A stretch of 64,000 nt of DNA. Source: Enterococcus florum. Its GTDB lineage: Bacteria > Bacillota > Bacilli > Lactobacillales > Enterococcaceae. Where the stretch lies: positions 34,653-98,652 of the forward strand of contig NZ_BJCC01000027.1 of the NCBI RefSeq assembly GCF_004309355.1, given 5' to 3'. The position numbers were made by a program, and so were the translations under genes. This document shows positions 1-11,302 of this stretch, in pieces (positions within the stretch are counted from its first letter, which is position 1; every line of letters begins with the position of its first letter). A model generated the notes under the pieces. The model was not told the DNA's origin and did no database searches. It saw only the letters and a list, made by a program, of their open reading frames with translations.

Positions 1-1128
1 AGTTGGCCACTCATTGATCTCAATACCTAACTCCAAAAATTTATTTCTAACTGTTCGATAAACCTGCATCGAATGAAATTCTGGGTTATCCTTTCGATCG
101 ATTCGGTAGCCAGAAATGTCGCAAGGCTGCGCATTCGTAATTTTTCCAATTAATTTTATCATGTTTGGTTTTCTGTCAGCGATTGTAACTTCAGTGATAA
201 TTTGCTCTTTTTGTTCAGTAGAAAGTTTTCCATCTTCTAGCGTTGCTATTTTTAAATTGTTTAGGTCATTGAGTAGATTGTAAAGCTGTGCTGTATAGGA
301 ATTCCCTGCAGCTCTAAACTCATCAGGGAAAATTTTATCTTTCCCAATAAGTATTTCAAATAAATTATTTAGATTTGTACCATCCGTTCGATAAATTCCA
401 TAATCCGTTCTCGATTTTTCCGAACCCGGACCAATAAAATAGTCTCGTTTTCGAGCGATGATTTTTAATACCTGATCAATGAACTCTGAAGAAGTTTCTT
501 TATGGAATTCTGCCTGTTTGTTCAACAAGCATTCGGCCTCTTTCAAATAGGCTGCGTTAGGAAAAACATTCATTAGCACTTCTGAATTGTCTTCGTCTAG
601 ATCCGTAATTTGCCCTCGTATTTTTCCGTACTTTTCCAATCGTTCGAGTTGAATTTCTGCCGGTGTCATCTTATTTAACAGGACTTGGTTAATAGCAATA
701 CTTTCTTTATACACACTGCTATTTTCACCCTCTCCTTCAAGGTCTCCCAAATCATAACTTATGCCTCGACGCTTGACTAGATGCAACAATGCCGCCGAAA
801 TTTCCTTCTTTGTTAGTTTCTCATGTAATCCCTTTACTCTTAAATGATAAGGTGTGGTATCATGACATTCACTTTTATTAGGAAGCTTATAGTTAGATAA
901 CAGATTTTTCAAATCCTTTATTCGATTTTTCCTTCTTCTCAGAAGTCGCCGCGATTGACGAAAACTTCGTCTTTCTTCATTCTTAGATGCTGTCCCGCTT
1001 GAGAAAATAGAGACTCCAGATTCTAGAATTTTACCATTTTTGTTATTTACTATTGACCATCCTACAGAAGAGATTCCGATATCCAGACCAATATTTACTG
1101 GATCATTATTTTTTACCTTTTCTGCCAT
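1..1128 (-). CDS. cas9: Cas9 endonuclease, N-terminal part (cut by window edge)
   Basis: RNA-guided DNA endonuclease of a type II CRISPR system. The frame is open from an ATG at 1128 to the window edge (376 codons), with a strong GGGGGG ribosome binding site just upstream. Residues 13-27 (IGLDIGISSVGWSIV) are the RuvC-I motif with its catalytic Asp. An Arg-rich bridge helix follows (RRSFRQSRRLLRRRKNRIK, about residues 53-71). Further blocks (HLVKRRGISY, GPGSEKSRTDYG, PDEFRAAGNSYTAQ) match, from memory, the roughly 1,120-residue Cas9 of S. thermophilus CRISPR1, so a short type II-A protein is likely. The RuvC-II/III, HNH and PAM-interacting domains, cas1/cas2/csn2 and the array would lie to the left, outside the window. 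No repeat or tracrRNA was recognised in the 0.9 kb upstream. Confidence 0.93.
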   Translation of the reverse strand, partial: MAEKVKNNDPVNIGLDIGISSVGWSIVNNKNGKILESGVSIFSSGTASKNEERRSFRQSRRLLRRRKNRIKDLKNLLSNYKLPNKSECHDTTPYHLRVKGLHEKLTKKEISAALLHLVKRRGISYDLGDLEGEGENSSVYKESIAINQVLLNKMTPAEIQLERLEKYGKIRGQITDLDEDNSEVLMNVFPNAAYLKEAECLLNKQAEFHKETSSEFIDQVLKIIARKRDYFIGPGSEKSRTDYGIYRTDGTNLNNLFEILIGKDKIFPDEFRAAGNSYTAQLYNLLNDLNNLKIATLEDGKLSTEQKEQIITEVTIADRKPNMIKLIGKITNAQPCDISGYRIDRKDNPEFHSMQVYRTVRNKFLELGIEINEWPT

Positions 1129-1609
1129 ATATACCCCCCATTTTGCATTTTTTGAATGTTTTTTATACTTTCGTAAAAAATGATTTAACGATTGAATTTT
1201 ATTTATTTGAAAACTTTGAGCAAAATATTTCGATTTATTTAAGAGGATGCCCATTCTTTATTTTTCTTAGATTACTACATACCGTCGTAGAACTTACGAT
1301 AAGGTTTGAAAAGATTTTAGAATAAGAAAAATCCCTTAAGTAGTTGAACATTTCTTTTCCTACTTAACTGTTTCACTTCTTTCTTTTTTACTCAATTACT
1401 ACTTCGCAAAGAAAATCTCTTGGATAATCAAAAAACGTTACTGCTTAATTTGAGAATACAAATTTGAATTTACTCATCCTAATTATTTCGAAAGTATTTG
1501 TATAATTGATTTCTTTTGTGCATTTGAAAGTATAAAGAATATAATCTAATTTTACCAATCCACTTTCAAAAATGAAACAGCTTTCTTGATATAGTAATCT
1601 TATGGTCTT

Positions 1610-1690
1610 CCACACAAAAAACTCTCAGAACGCTTGTATAACGTCCTGAGAGTTTCATTTTAATTCTAACCCACACTGCCTTCCACTTAG
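1610..1690 (-). pseudogene. Decayed copy of the sufB 3' end with its terminator
   Basis: Read on the minus strand, 1666-1686 encodes VEGSVG plus stop, the same ending as the intact sufB at 4299 (MEGSVG plus stop). It is followed at the same distance (about 12 nt) by a hairpin at 1620-1654 that matches the sufB terminator hairpin at 4254-4285 in arrangement and partly in sequence. Upstream of the matching codons the copy contains a stop and no longer resembles sufB. I read it as a degenerate duplication of the sufB end, as an integration event at that gene would leave. It may still work as a terminator. Chance similarity cannot be excluded. Confidence 0.5.
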
Positions 1691-1917
1691 AGTTCCAGGT
1701 GTCAGTATTGGAAATTTACTGTCATTTCGACGACTATTGGAAGTAGTTCAGATAGAAGTATATCAATAAAAATCACAGGAAATAAATAATACCGATGTAA
1801 GTTTCGGTGTAAAAAAATTGGGGCACATAGGAAAGAGGATCAATGAATTTAATCGGACATGAGCGATAATAGTCTGATCCTTAATCATTTATAATTAACC
1901 TCGCATCTGCTCAGTTG

Positions 1918-1971
1918 AACTCTACTTTTGATATGCGAAATAAATCTTTTTCACCTATCAAAAGTAGAGTT
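1918..1971 (+). terminator. Long perfect hairpin, plus-oriented terminator-like
   Basis: AACTCTACTTTTGATA and its exact complement form a 16-bp stem around a 22-nt loop, followed on the plus strand by TTTTATTT. A TATAAT at 1890-1895 precedes it, and a competing CGCAT/ATGCG pairing (about 1902-1906 with 1933-1937) overlaps the left arm. It could end a short plus-strand RNA or serve as a bidirectional terminator for the GNAT gene that ends at 2014. No gene needing a plus-strand terminator was found. Confidence 0.5.
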
Positions 1972-2013
1972 TTATTTGCTATGATTTTTTTGAGCGTTCT
2001 CTCATCGAAAAAA

Positions 2014-2466
2014 TTATCTAAATATTAATTCAGCCTGATAGTCACATCGGTCATATTCTATACGATCAACAAATACTTCTTTAAATCCAAATTTTTCATA
2101 TAAATGAATGGCCGGTTTTAACTTCTTGTTGGAAACCAATGTAATTTTTTTAGCTTGTTTCTCTCTAGCGTAATCAATACACGCCTTGAATACAGCACTT
2201 CCAGCACCATTTCCTTGATACTTTTCGTCCGTCGCAAGTTTTGCCACTTCCCATGTCTCTTCATCAGTTGGTATGATCATACACGTTGCTAGCACATTGT
2301 CATCCTCAATCGCGAAGTAGATCATCGCACCTTTTTCCAAATAAGCATCGACATGTTCGATTATTTCTCTATCCTCATCTTCCAAAGAAAAATATTTTTC
2401 TATCCACGCGATATTTAGATCAACGAAGGCTTGCTTAAATTTTTCATGATACTGTCTGATGATCAT
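2014..2466 (-). CDS. GNAT family N-acetyltransferase
   Basis: A 150-residue single-domain acetyl-CoA-dependent N-acetyltransferase. The acetyl-CoA binding loop is visible as DEKYQGNGAGSAVFKACIDYAR (family pattern Q/RxxGxG/A) near residues 80-101, and the closing LYEKFGFKEV motif, typical of GNAT proteins, lies near residue 123. The acceptor substrate cannot be inferred. The ATG at 2466 follows GGGGGAAA. It lies 17 nt after the DUF2000 gene and is probably transcribed with it from the promoter at 2956-2985. Confidence 0.85.
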   Translation of the reverse strand: MIIRQYHEKFKQAFVDLNIAWIEKYFSLEDEDREIIEHVDAYLEKGAMIYFAIEDDNVLATCMIIPTDEETWEVAKLATDEKYQGNGAGSAVFKACIDYAREKQAKKITLVSNKKLKPAIHLYEKFGFKEVFVDRIEYDRCDYQAELIFR

Positions 2467-2483
2467 ATCTGTTTCCCCCTAGC

Positions 2484-2888
2484 CTATTTATGCAATTCAA
2501 ATCCTTTGAATAGCTTATCAACATGTGTTTTCTTTCCTCTAAGGGCGACACCAACTAGATTCAAATCGCCTTCATGAATATCCGCTATGACTGCCCGATT
2601 GTCTTCATCGTTGTAAGTCGTAAACAATTCTTCCGTATATATCGTACTAACCACTTGCTTACTCCGACTTTTATTTAATAATTGAAGCATCTTTTCTCCA
2701 TTAGAAGAGTAAATCATGATGGGTTGTTTTGACATTGGTAAATACTCATTTCCGTCTTTGTCTCTATATACCTCACCAATAATGTCTTGCGTTCCTGCGA
2801 TTCCACTCATTAAAAAAGCAGTCACATTTAGTTTTTGCCACATTTCCAAATCTTCACGTAAAACAATACTTATTTTTGTATCAAACAT
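2484..2888 (-). CDS. DUF2000 family protein
   Basis: A 134-residue protein recognised by its opening MFDTKISIVLREDLEMWQ and the LNVTAFLMSGIAG block, typical of the DUF2000 family of unknown function. The family has a fold related to peptidyl-tRNA hydrolase II, but activity is not established. I chose the ATG at 2888 because AGGTG precedes it; the GTG/TTG codons just upstream would lack spacing. It is divergent from the LysR gene at 3035, so the LysR protein probably controls this gene and the GNAT gene. Confidence 0.75.
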   Translation of the reverse strand: MFDTKISIVLREDLEMWQKLNVTAFLMSGIAGTQDIIGEVYRDKDGNEYLPMSKQPIMIYSSNGEKMLQLLNKSRSKQVVSTIYTEELFTTYNDEDNRAVIADIHEGDLNLVGVALRGKKTHVDKLFKGFELHK

Positions 2889-2955
2889 AACCAACACCTA
2901 CTTTCTTTCAAATCAAGTCGATGATCGAACGATTGCGATCAATAAACTTACATGT

Positions 2956-3013
2956 TAGTATAACTTGAGATAAATATTGAATCAAATCGAATTATTCGTT
3001 TGCTTGATTCAAT
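2956..3013. promoter_or_regulatory. Divergent promoter with LysR-type operator
   Basis: A minus-strand promoter for the DUF2000-GNAT pair is visible: -35 TTGATT (2980-2985), 17-nt spacer, -10 TATACT (2957-2962). The -35 lies in the left arm of a perfect 10-bp inverted repeat, ATTGAATCAA (2976-2985) and TTGATTCAAT (3004-3013), separated by 18 nt. The placement between a LysR gene and its divergent neighbour suggests this is the LysR binding site, inferred from layout only. Confidence 0.6.
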
Positions 3014-3034
3014 TAAATTGAACTGGAGAAGATT

Positions 3035-3922
3035 ATGGAACTAAAAAACTTATACACGATCAAAAAAATCGTTGAAACAGGCAGTTATCAAAAAACAGCT
3101 CACGCACTGAATTACGCCCAATCAACGATCACGTTTCAAGTTCAACAAATCGAACGAGAACTTGACATACAATTATTTGAAAAAAAAGGAAAACGAATGG
3201 TCTTGTCACAAGCAGGGAAAGAAGTCTTTCCGTTAATTACACAGGTACTCGACTCTTCTGAGAAGCTTGCTTCTTATAACCACTCTAAAACTGATTTGCA
3301 TGGCTCTTTAAAAATTGCTTTACCAGAATCATTGATTACCTATAAAATGCAGCCGATACTCAAAGCATTCAAAGAAAAAGCCCCTTTCGTTCACTTATCG
3401 CTGCAAGTAATGAATTGCTATAAGATTTACGATGAAATGATGAACGGAACGATTGATCTTGCTATCCACTATGATGTCAAAAAATACTCACCAAATATTC
3501 GCACGAAAGAAATCGCTTCGTATCCACTTACCCTCATCTCTTCACCTTTGCTAGATGACGCAGAGAGGGATTTTACTAAGGCTAATCAAAAGAAGGCGAT
3601 TTGTCATATCCAAAATGATACGAATGCACTGTATTTAAAAATCTTTAATCAATATCTCAAGGAAAAGAAGATCATATTAGAAACAGAAATGGAGCTTTGG
3701 AGCATTGAATCTATCAAACGAAGTGTGGAGAGCAATTTAGGTATCGCCTTTCTTCCAAGATTTACGGTAGAAGAAGAGTTGGCAAATAGAAAGTTGATTG
3801 AACTTGAAACGGATCTATCTGAAACAAACTTTACTGCTATCTATGCTCTGAATTCTAATCGATGGATGAGTCCAGAATTAGAGCTATTCACAAAGATTTT
3901 AGATGAATACTTTACTGTTTGA
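3035..3922 (+). CDS. LysR family transcriptional regulator
   Basis: A 295-residue LysR-type regulator. The N-terminal winged helix-turn-helix is clear (residues 1-60, with KTAHALNYAQSTITFQVQQIEREL and LFEKKGKRMVLSQAG). It is followed by a periplasmic-binding-like co-inducer domain (about residues 88-290) starting at LKIALPESL. The ligand is unknown. ATG at 3035 follows CTGGAGAAG. It is divergent from DUF2000, with a 10-bp palindrome between them. Confidence 0.9.
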   Translation: MELKNLYTIKKIVETGSYQKTAHALNYAQSTITFQVQQIERELDIQLFEKKGKRMVLSQAGKEVFPLITQVLDSSEKLASYNHSKTDLHGSLKIALPESLITYKMQPILKAFKEKAPFVHLSLQVMNCYKIYDEMMNGTIDLAIHYDVKKYSPNIRTKEIASYPLTLISSPLLDDAERDFTKANQKKAICHIQNDTNALYLKIFNQYLKEKKIILETEMELWSIESIKRSVESNLGIAFLPRFTVEEELANRKLIELETDLSETNFTAIYALNSNRWMSPELELFTKILDEYFTV

Positions 3923-4253
3923 AATTTTCATATGTATTTTAATAGTTCAGAAAATAAGATAATCATCCACTATTCATTTTTGTTGTATTGAAAGTTCTAA
4001 TGTTAAGATTTGTTTCATCACTCTGTTCATTCCATTTTCTCGATTGTTCAGCCAACTTTTTTCAATTAATTTTTGATCATTTTTAGAAAGGTTATGTAGA
4101 TACCTAAAATCCCAAATATCGTTCGTTCATAATATTCATGACTAATAAACGTGGGTATCACACAAAAATGATTGAAGATACTGACGAGAAATTTTCTCAA
4201 CAGCTAGGATGTTAAAGGTTCGGGTCACAGCGTAAAATGTAAAAAAAGAAAGA
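3923..4253. other. Intergenic stretch with possible gene remnant
   Basis: No intact gene. On the minus strand, 3974-4126 holds an open run of about 50 codons containing NDIWDFRYLHNLSKNDQK and SWLNNRENGMNRVMK, ending at a stop. It reads like real protein but lacks a start and ribosome site, so it may be the C-terminal scrap of a lost gene. I do not recognise the family. Confidence 0.3.
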
Positions 4254-4285
4254 TCTGAGAATGCTGGTATATCAACATTCTCAGA
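4254..4285 (-). terminator. suf operon terminator
   Basis: TCTGAGAATG and CATTCTCAGA pair across a 12-nt loop. On the minus strand the stem is followed by TTTCTTTTTTT. It lies 13 nt after the sufB stop and ends the suf operon. Confidence 0.85.
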
Positions 4286-4298
4286 CCTTTAAAATCAA

Positions 4299-5693
4299 TT
4301 ATCCTACAGAACCTTCCATCTCAAACTGAATCAAGCGATTCAATTCAACGGCATATTCCATCGGCAGCTCTTTCGTAAATGGTTCAACAAATCCCATAAC
4401 GATCATTTCTGTCGCTTCCTGTTCGGAAATGCCACGACTCATCAAGTAATACAATTGCTCCTCAGAGATTTTGGAAACTTTCGCTTCATGCTCCAGAGAA
4501 ACATTGCCGTTCATGATTTCGTTGTATGGAATCGTATCTGAACGAGAAATATCATCCATGATAATCGTATCGCACTCTATATGGCTGAATGATCCTTCGC
4601 TATCACGAGTAAAACGAACCGTTCCGCGATAGTCTACCGCTCCGCCATCTTTAGCAATCGATTTAGAAACGATCGAACTCGACGTGTTTGGCGCATTATG
4701 GATCATACGGGCCCCATTGTCCAATACGATGTTTTTGCCAGCGACTGCGATAGACAGCATCGTTCCGCGAGCACCTTTTCCATTCATGTAAACACTTGGG
4801 TACTTCATTGTAACCTTGGAACCCAAGTTCCCGTCTACCCACTCCATCGTGGCATTTTCTTGCGCTTGTCCACGTTTGGTTTCTAAACTGTATACATTGT
4901 TTGACCAGTTTTGAATCGTTGTATAACGACAATACCCGTCTTTTTTGACAAAGACCTCTACTACGGCAGCATGCAAGCTGTCAGAAGAGTAAGTCGGTGC
5001 TGTACAGCCTTCCACATAATTGATGCTGGCACCTTCGTCAACGATAATCAATGTCCGCTCAAATTGTCCCGTGTTGGCTGCATTGATTCGGAAGTATGAT
5101 TGAATCGGGATATCCGTTTGAACGCCCTTTGGTACGTAAATAAACGTTCCGCCTGACCAGGCAGCAGAGTTCAATGCGGCCAATTTATTATCTGATGGTG
5201 GTACCAAGGTTCCAAAATATTCTTTGAATAATTCTGGGTATTCTTTCAAGGCTGAATCCGTATCGGTAAAAACGATGCCCAATTTTTCGAACTCATCCTT
5301 CATATTATGGTACACAACCTCTGATTCATACTGAGCGGAAGCCCCTGCCAAATAAGCTCGCTCTGCTTCAGGGATTCCTAAACGTTCAAAGGTCGTTTTG
5401 ATTTCTTCTGGGACATCATCCCAATCACGAGCTGGTTTATTGCTGGACTTAATATAGTAATTGATCTTATTGAAATCCAAATCGGATAGATCTGGTCCAT
5501 AATCGGGCATTTCTAATTTGTAGAATGTTTCTAACGACTTCAAACGGAAGTTCAACATCCATTCGGGTTCTCCCTTGACACGGGAGATTTCGCGAATGAC
5601 TTCTTCTGACAAGCCTTCTCCTGTCGTAAAGACGGGTTTAACGTCATCATGGAAGCCAAATTGATATTCTTCTTGTAATTCAGGTACGCTCAT
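4299..5693 (-). CDS. sufB: Fe-S cluster assembly scaffold SufB
   Basis: SufB, 464 residues, forms the SufBCD scaffold complex on which Fe-S clusters are built. The full-length family architecture is present: the N-terminal helical part, the central beta-helix core ([34 protein letters not shown]) and the C-terminal SufBD helical tail with [18 protein letters not shown] cysteine lies in the conserved YVEGCTAP motif, and SHIECDTI carries the Cys of the SufB-SufD interface. It is the last gene of sufC-D-S-U-B, the standard Firmicutes order, and is followed by a strong terminator. The start matches the family ([13 protein letters not shown]). Confidence 0.97.
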   Translation of the reverse strand: MSVPELQEEYQFGFHDDVKPVFTTGEGLSEEVIREISRVKGEPEWMLNFRLKSLETFYKLEMPDYGPDLSDLDFNKINYYIKSSNKPARDWDDVPEEIKTTFERLGIPEAERAYLAGASAQYESEVVYHNMKDEFEKLGIVFTDTDSALKEYPELFKEYFGTLVPPSDNKLAALNSAAWSGGTFIYVPKGVQTDIPIQSYFRINAANTGQFERTLIIVDEGASINYVEGCTAPTYSSDSLHAAVVEVFVKKDGYCRYTTIQNWSNNVYSLETKRGQAQENATMEWVDGNLGSKVTMKYPSVYMNGKGARGTMLSIAVAGKNIVLDNGARMIHNAPNTSSSIVSKSIAKDGGAVDYRGTVRFTRDSEGSFSHIECDTIIMDDISRSDTIPYNEIMNGNVSLEHEAKVSKISEEQLYYLMSRGISEQEATEMIVMGFVEPFTKELPMEYAVELNRLIQFEMEGSVG

Positions 5694-5704
5694 AATTCCC
5701 GCTC

Positions 5705-8677
<2,973 letters not shown>

Positions 8678-8689
8678 TTATCTTGCCTC

Positions 8690-9460
8690 CTACACTTCTT
8701 CTTTATATTCGATACCTAATTCAGCTGAGATTCCAGCATAACCTTCAGCTTCTAAGCGTTTTGCTAATTCTGCATCGCCAGTCAAAACAATTTTCCCATC
8801 CATCATAATATGAACGATGTCTGGCACGATGTAGTTTAATAAACGTTGGTAATGCGTAATGATCAATGCCCCGAAGTTTTCTCCACGCATCGCATTGATA
8901 CCTTTTGAAACCACCTTTAGAGCGTCAATGTCCAGTCCGGAATCAATCTCATCTAAAATAGCAAAAGTCGGTTCGATCATCAACAATTGAAGAATCTCGT
9001 TGCGTTTTTTTTCACCACCAGAAAACCCTTCATTCAAATAACGTTCCGCCATCTCTTCCGGCATATTCAACAGTTCCATTTTTTTATCTAGTTTTTTTAA
9101 AAAATTCATAACAGAAATTTTGTCTTCTTCCTCACGTCCAGCGTTCATTGCCGCCCGCATAAATTCAGCATTGCTGATGCCCGGAATCTCACTAGGGTAT
9201 TGCATGGCCAAGAACAAGCCTAAACGTGCACGTTCATCTACTTCCAGATCCAACACGTTGGTTCCGTCAAATATGATTTCTCCTTGCGTTACTTCATAAT
9301 TGGGATTTCCCATAATCGCAGCGGATAAGGTCGACTTTCCTGTACCATTTGGCCCCATGATGGCATGGATTTCTCCCGTTTTCATGGTTAAGTTGACACC
9401 TTTTAGGATCTCTTTATCTTCAATAGACACATGCAAATCTTTAATTTCTAAAACAGACAT
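8690..9460 (-). CDS. sufC: SufC ABC-type ATPase
   Basis: SufC, 256 residues, the cytosolic ABC ATPase that drives conformational change in SufBD. Walker A GPNGTGKST, signature FSGGEKKRNEI and Walker B FAILDEIDSGLDIDAL are all present, and IITHYQRLL supplies the switch His. I place the start at 9460 (MSVLEIKDLHVS), which has GGAGGG at good spacing; the in-frame extension upstream to 9493 has no such site. It is the first gene of the suf operon. Confidence 0.97.
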   Translation of the reverse strand: MSVLEIKDLHVSIEDKEILKGVNLTMKTGEIHAIMGPNGTGKSTLSAAIMGNPNYEVTQGEIIFDGTNVLDLEVDERARLGLFLAMQYPSEIPGISNAEFMRAAMNAGREEEDKISVMNFLKKLDKKMELLNMPEEMAERYLNEGFSGGEKKRNEILQLLMIEPTFAILDEIDSGLDIDALKVVSKGINAMRGENFGALIITHYQRLLNYIVPDIVHIMMDGKIVLTGDAELAKRLEAEGYAGISAELGIEYKEEV

Positions 9461-9495
9461 GAAATTCCCTCCAAAATATTTTTTCGTTCTCACCT

Positions 9496-9579
9496 ATTTT
9501 AGACTAATTGAGAATGTAATTCAAATGGATTCCGCAACTTTCTATTTTAAAATGCAAATTTTATTTAGAATCATTATCA
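9496..9579 (-). promoter_or_regulatory. suf operon promoter with possible Fur-like box upstream
   Basis: -35 TTGAAT (9519-9524), 17-nt spacer, -10 TAAAAT (9496-9501), reading toward sufC. Further upstream, 9565-9579 reads TGATAATGATTCTAA on the minus strand, 12 of 14 matches to the 7-1-7 Fur consensus. The box lies about 40 nt upstream of the -35, an unusual place for repression, so its role is uncertain. Confidence 0.5.
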
Positions 9580-9708
9580 AATTAGGAAGAATAAAAAATT
9601 CTTAATTTGACAAGTGAGGATTCAAAAGTGGAAAAAGCAGGTTTCTTTTTCATTTCACCCCTCTTTTCACATTTCCAAAGCTATTTCAACAAATAATTGA
9701 ATCTAAAA

Positions 9709-9744
9709 AAACATGCAATCAGCTTTATCCACCAATTGCATGTT
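9709..9744 (-). terminator. metNIQ operon terminator
   Basis: ACATGCAAT and ATTGCATGT arms pair, with a run of T after the stem on the minus strand, just after the metQ stop. Confidence 0.8.
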
Positions 9745-9754
9745 TCATAGTCAT

Positions 9755-10597
9755 TTATTCAGAGACAGGTTTTACTGAGCCATCCCATTTTTCCAAGATC
9801 CAGTCTTGTACCTCTTTGTCGTGCAGCACGTTAATCAGTTTTTTGATGCGCTCGTCATCCTTGTCTTCGGTGCGAACAGCAAGAATATTCACATATGGAG
9901 AATTATCGCTTTCCAATAAAACCGCATCTTTTACTGGATTCAAATCAGCTCCATAAGCAAAGTTGGCATTGATCGCTACTAAATCTCCCTCTTCATTGTT
10001 GTATGCAGAGGTCAATAACGCGGGGTCCACATTATGTTCGAATTTTAAATTCTTAGGATTTTCAGAAATATCATCAAATGTTGCCGTGTTCAAATCCACG
10101 CCGTCTTTTACTTTAACCAAGTCAGCATTTTGCAGAATCGTAATAATACGGCCCCAGTCGGATTCAGAACTTGAAGTAACTATCGTGGCGCCCTCCTTCA
10201 GATCCTTGATGTCTTTGATTTTTTTCGAGTACAAGCCCATTGGTTCGATATGAACACCGCCTGCATCGGTGAATTTGTAGTCATTTTCTTCAACAGCTTT
10301 TTCAAAGAATGGCTTGTGCTGGAAGTAGTTGGCATCGATGTCTCCATCTGCCAATGCTTTATTCGGCAAAACATAGTCATCAAAGTTCTTGATTTCCAGA
10401 TCGATTCCTTCTTTTTCCAACAATGGTTTTACATGATCTAAAATTTCTGCGTGTGGTGCTGGAGAAGCGCCGACGGTCAATTTCTGATTCGCATCACCAG
10501 AGCTGCTGTCTCCTGTTGCATCATTGCCTCCGCCGCAAGCTGCCAAACCGATCGTTGCAAAAGCAACGGTTGCTAATAAAAATAATCTTTTCTTCAT
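9755..10597 (-). CDS. metQ: Methionine ABC transporter substrate-binding lipoprotein MetQ
   Basis: A NlpA/MetQ-family lipoprotein of 280 residues that captures D/L-methionine outside the membrane. The signal peptide MKKRLFLLATVAFATIGLAAC ends in a lipobox with Cys21. The family core is recognised by VGASPAPHAEIL, NFDDYVLPNKALADGDIDANYFQH and a C-terminal WILEKWDGSVKP. It is the last gene of metN-metI-metQ, 18 nt after metI, under Met T-box control. Confidence 0.95.
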   Translation of the reverse strand: MKKRLFLLATVAFATIGLAACGGGNDATGDSSSGDANQKLTVGASPAPHAEILDHVKPLLEKEGIDLEIKNFDDYVLPNKALADGDIDANYFQHKPFFEKAVEENDYKFTDAGGVHIEPMGLYSKKIKDIKDLKEGATIVTSSSESDWGRIITILQNADLVKVKDGVDLNTATFDDISENPKNLKFEHNVDPALLTSAYNNEEGDLVAINANFAYGADLNPVKDAVLLESDNSPYVNILAVRTEDKDDERIKKLINVLHDKEVQDWILEKWDGSVKPVSE

Positions 10598-10615
10598 TTT
10601 AATTCCCCCTGTTTT

Positions 10616-11302
10616 TTATCGTTTATCTGTTTTCTTCGTCAAAAAGTCGCCGACTCCCTGAACGATAAACACAATGATTAAAATAATAACTGTTGCTACT
10701 AAAGTAACGGTGTAATTTCCCCGCTGATAGCCTTCTTGCCAAGCCAGTGCGCCTAGCCCGCCGGCTCCAATCGCTCCTGCCATTGCTGTAAATCCGATCA
10801 TCGAAACAGAAGTGACCGTCAAGCCAGAAATCAATGCAGGCAAGCTTTCTGGAATCAATACCTTTCGAATGGTCTCCCAATAGCTGGCACCCATCGCATC
10901 TGCCGCTTCCAGCACACCGCTGTCGACTTCGCGAAAGGCGATCTCCACAAGTCTTGCGTAAAATGGAGCAGCTGATAATACCAGAGCCGGAATAGCTGCC
11001 TTCGCACCTAGCATGGTACCAACCAACGCCTTAGTAAAAGGAATGATCAGCACCATCAGGATCATAAACGGTGTAGAACGAAACACATTGCTGAGAATAG
11101 AAACAATTCCATACAATAGGCTGCGTCCCGTGGAATGTTTTCGGCCTAAAGTATACAACGCCAGTCCCAGCAATAATCCGATCACGAACACGATCACCAT
11201 AGAGATCACCGTCATGAACAGTGTATCGTAAATGGCCTGCTGCAATGTCGTCAGATCCACCTGCTGAAAATTCAAATACGTCTCTGAAAAGCTCCTATCC
11301 AC
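10616..11302 (-). CDS. metI: Methionine ABC transporter permease MetI
   Basis: A 228-residue inner-membrane permease of the methionine importer with about five transmembrane helices. The binding-protein-dependent transport motif is visible around EAADAMGASYWETIRKVLIPESLPALISG (EAA loop), which docks on MetN. It overlaps metN by 8 nt. Confidence 0.94.
   Translation of the reverse strand: MDRSFSETYLNFQQVDLTTLQQAIYDTLFMTVISMVIVFVIGLLLGLALYTLGRKHSTGRSLLYGIVSILSNVFRSTPFMILMVLIIPFTKALVGTMLGAKAAIPALVLSAAPFYARLVEIAFREVDSGVLEAADAMGASYWETIRKVLIPESLPALISGLTVTSVSMIGFTAMAGAIGAGGLGALAWQEGYQRGNYTVTLVATVIILIIVFIVQGVGDFLTKKTDKR

Larger units (their letters stand above)
1129..2013. other. Gene-poor stretch upstream of cas9
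   Basis: Apart from the two hairpins listed separately, this A+T-rich stretch shows no convincing coding region. An inverted repeat TTAAGTAG/CTACTTAA lies near 1338-1370 with T-rich sequence after it on the plus strand. There are no CRISPR repeats and no recognisable tracrRNA anti-repeat or terminal hairpin. Confidence 0.5.

Noticed and set aside
1053..1325. Plus-strand ORF of 90 codons
   Set aside because: Overlaps the cas9 start on the opposite strand, is Phe/Leu-rich from A+T bias and has no ribosome site.
1129..2000. Search for CRISPR repeats or a tracrRNA upstream of cas9
   Set aside because: No regularly spaced repeats, no anti-repeat to known type II-A repeats, and no characteristic terminal hairpins were seen.
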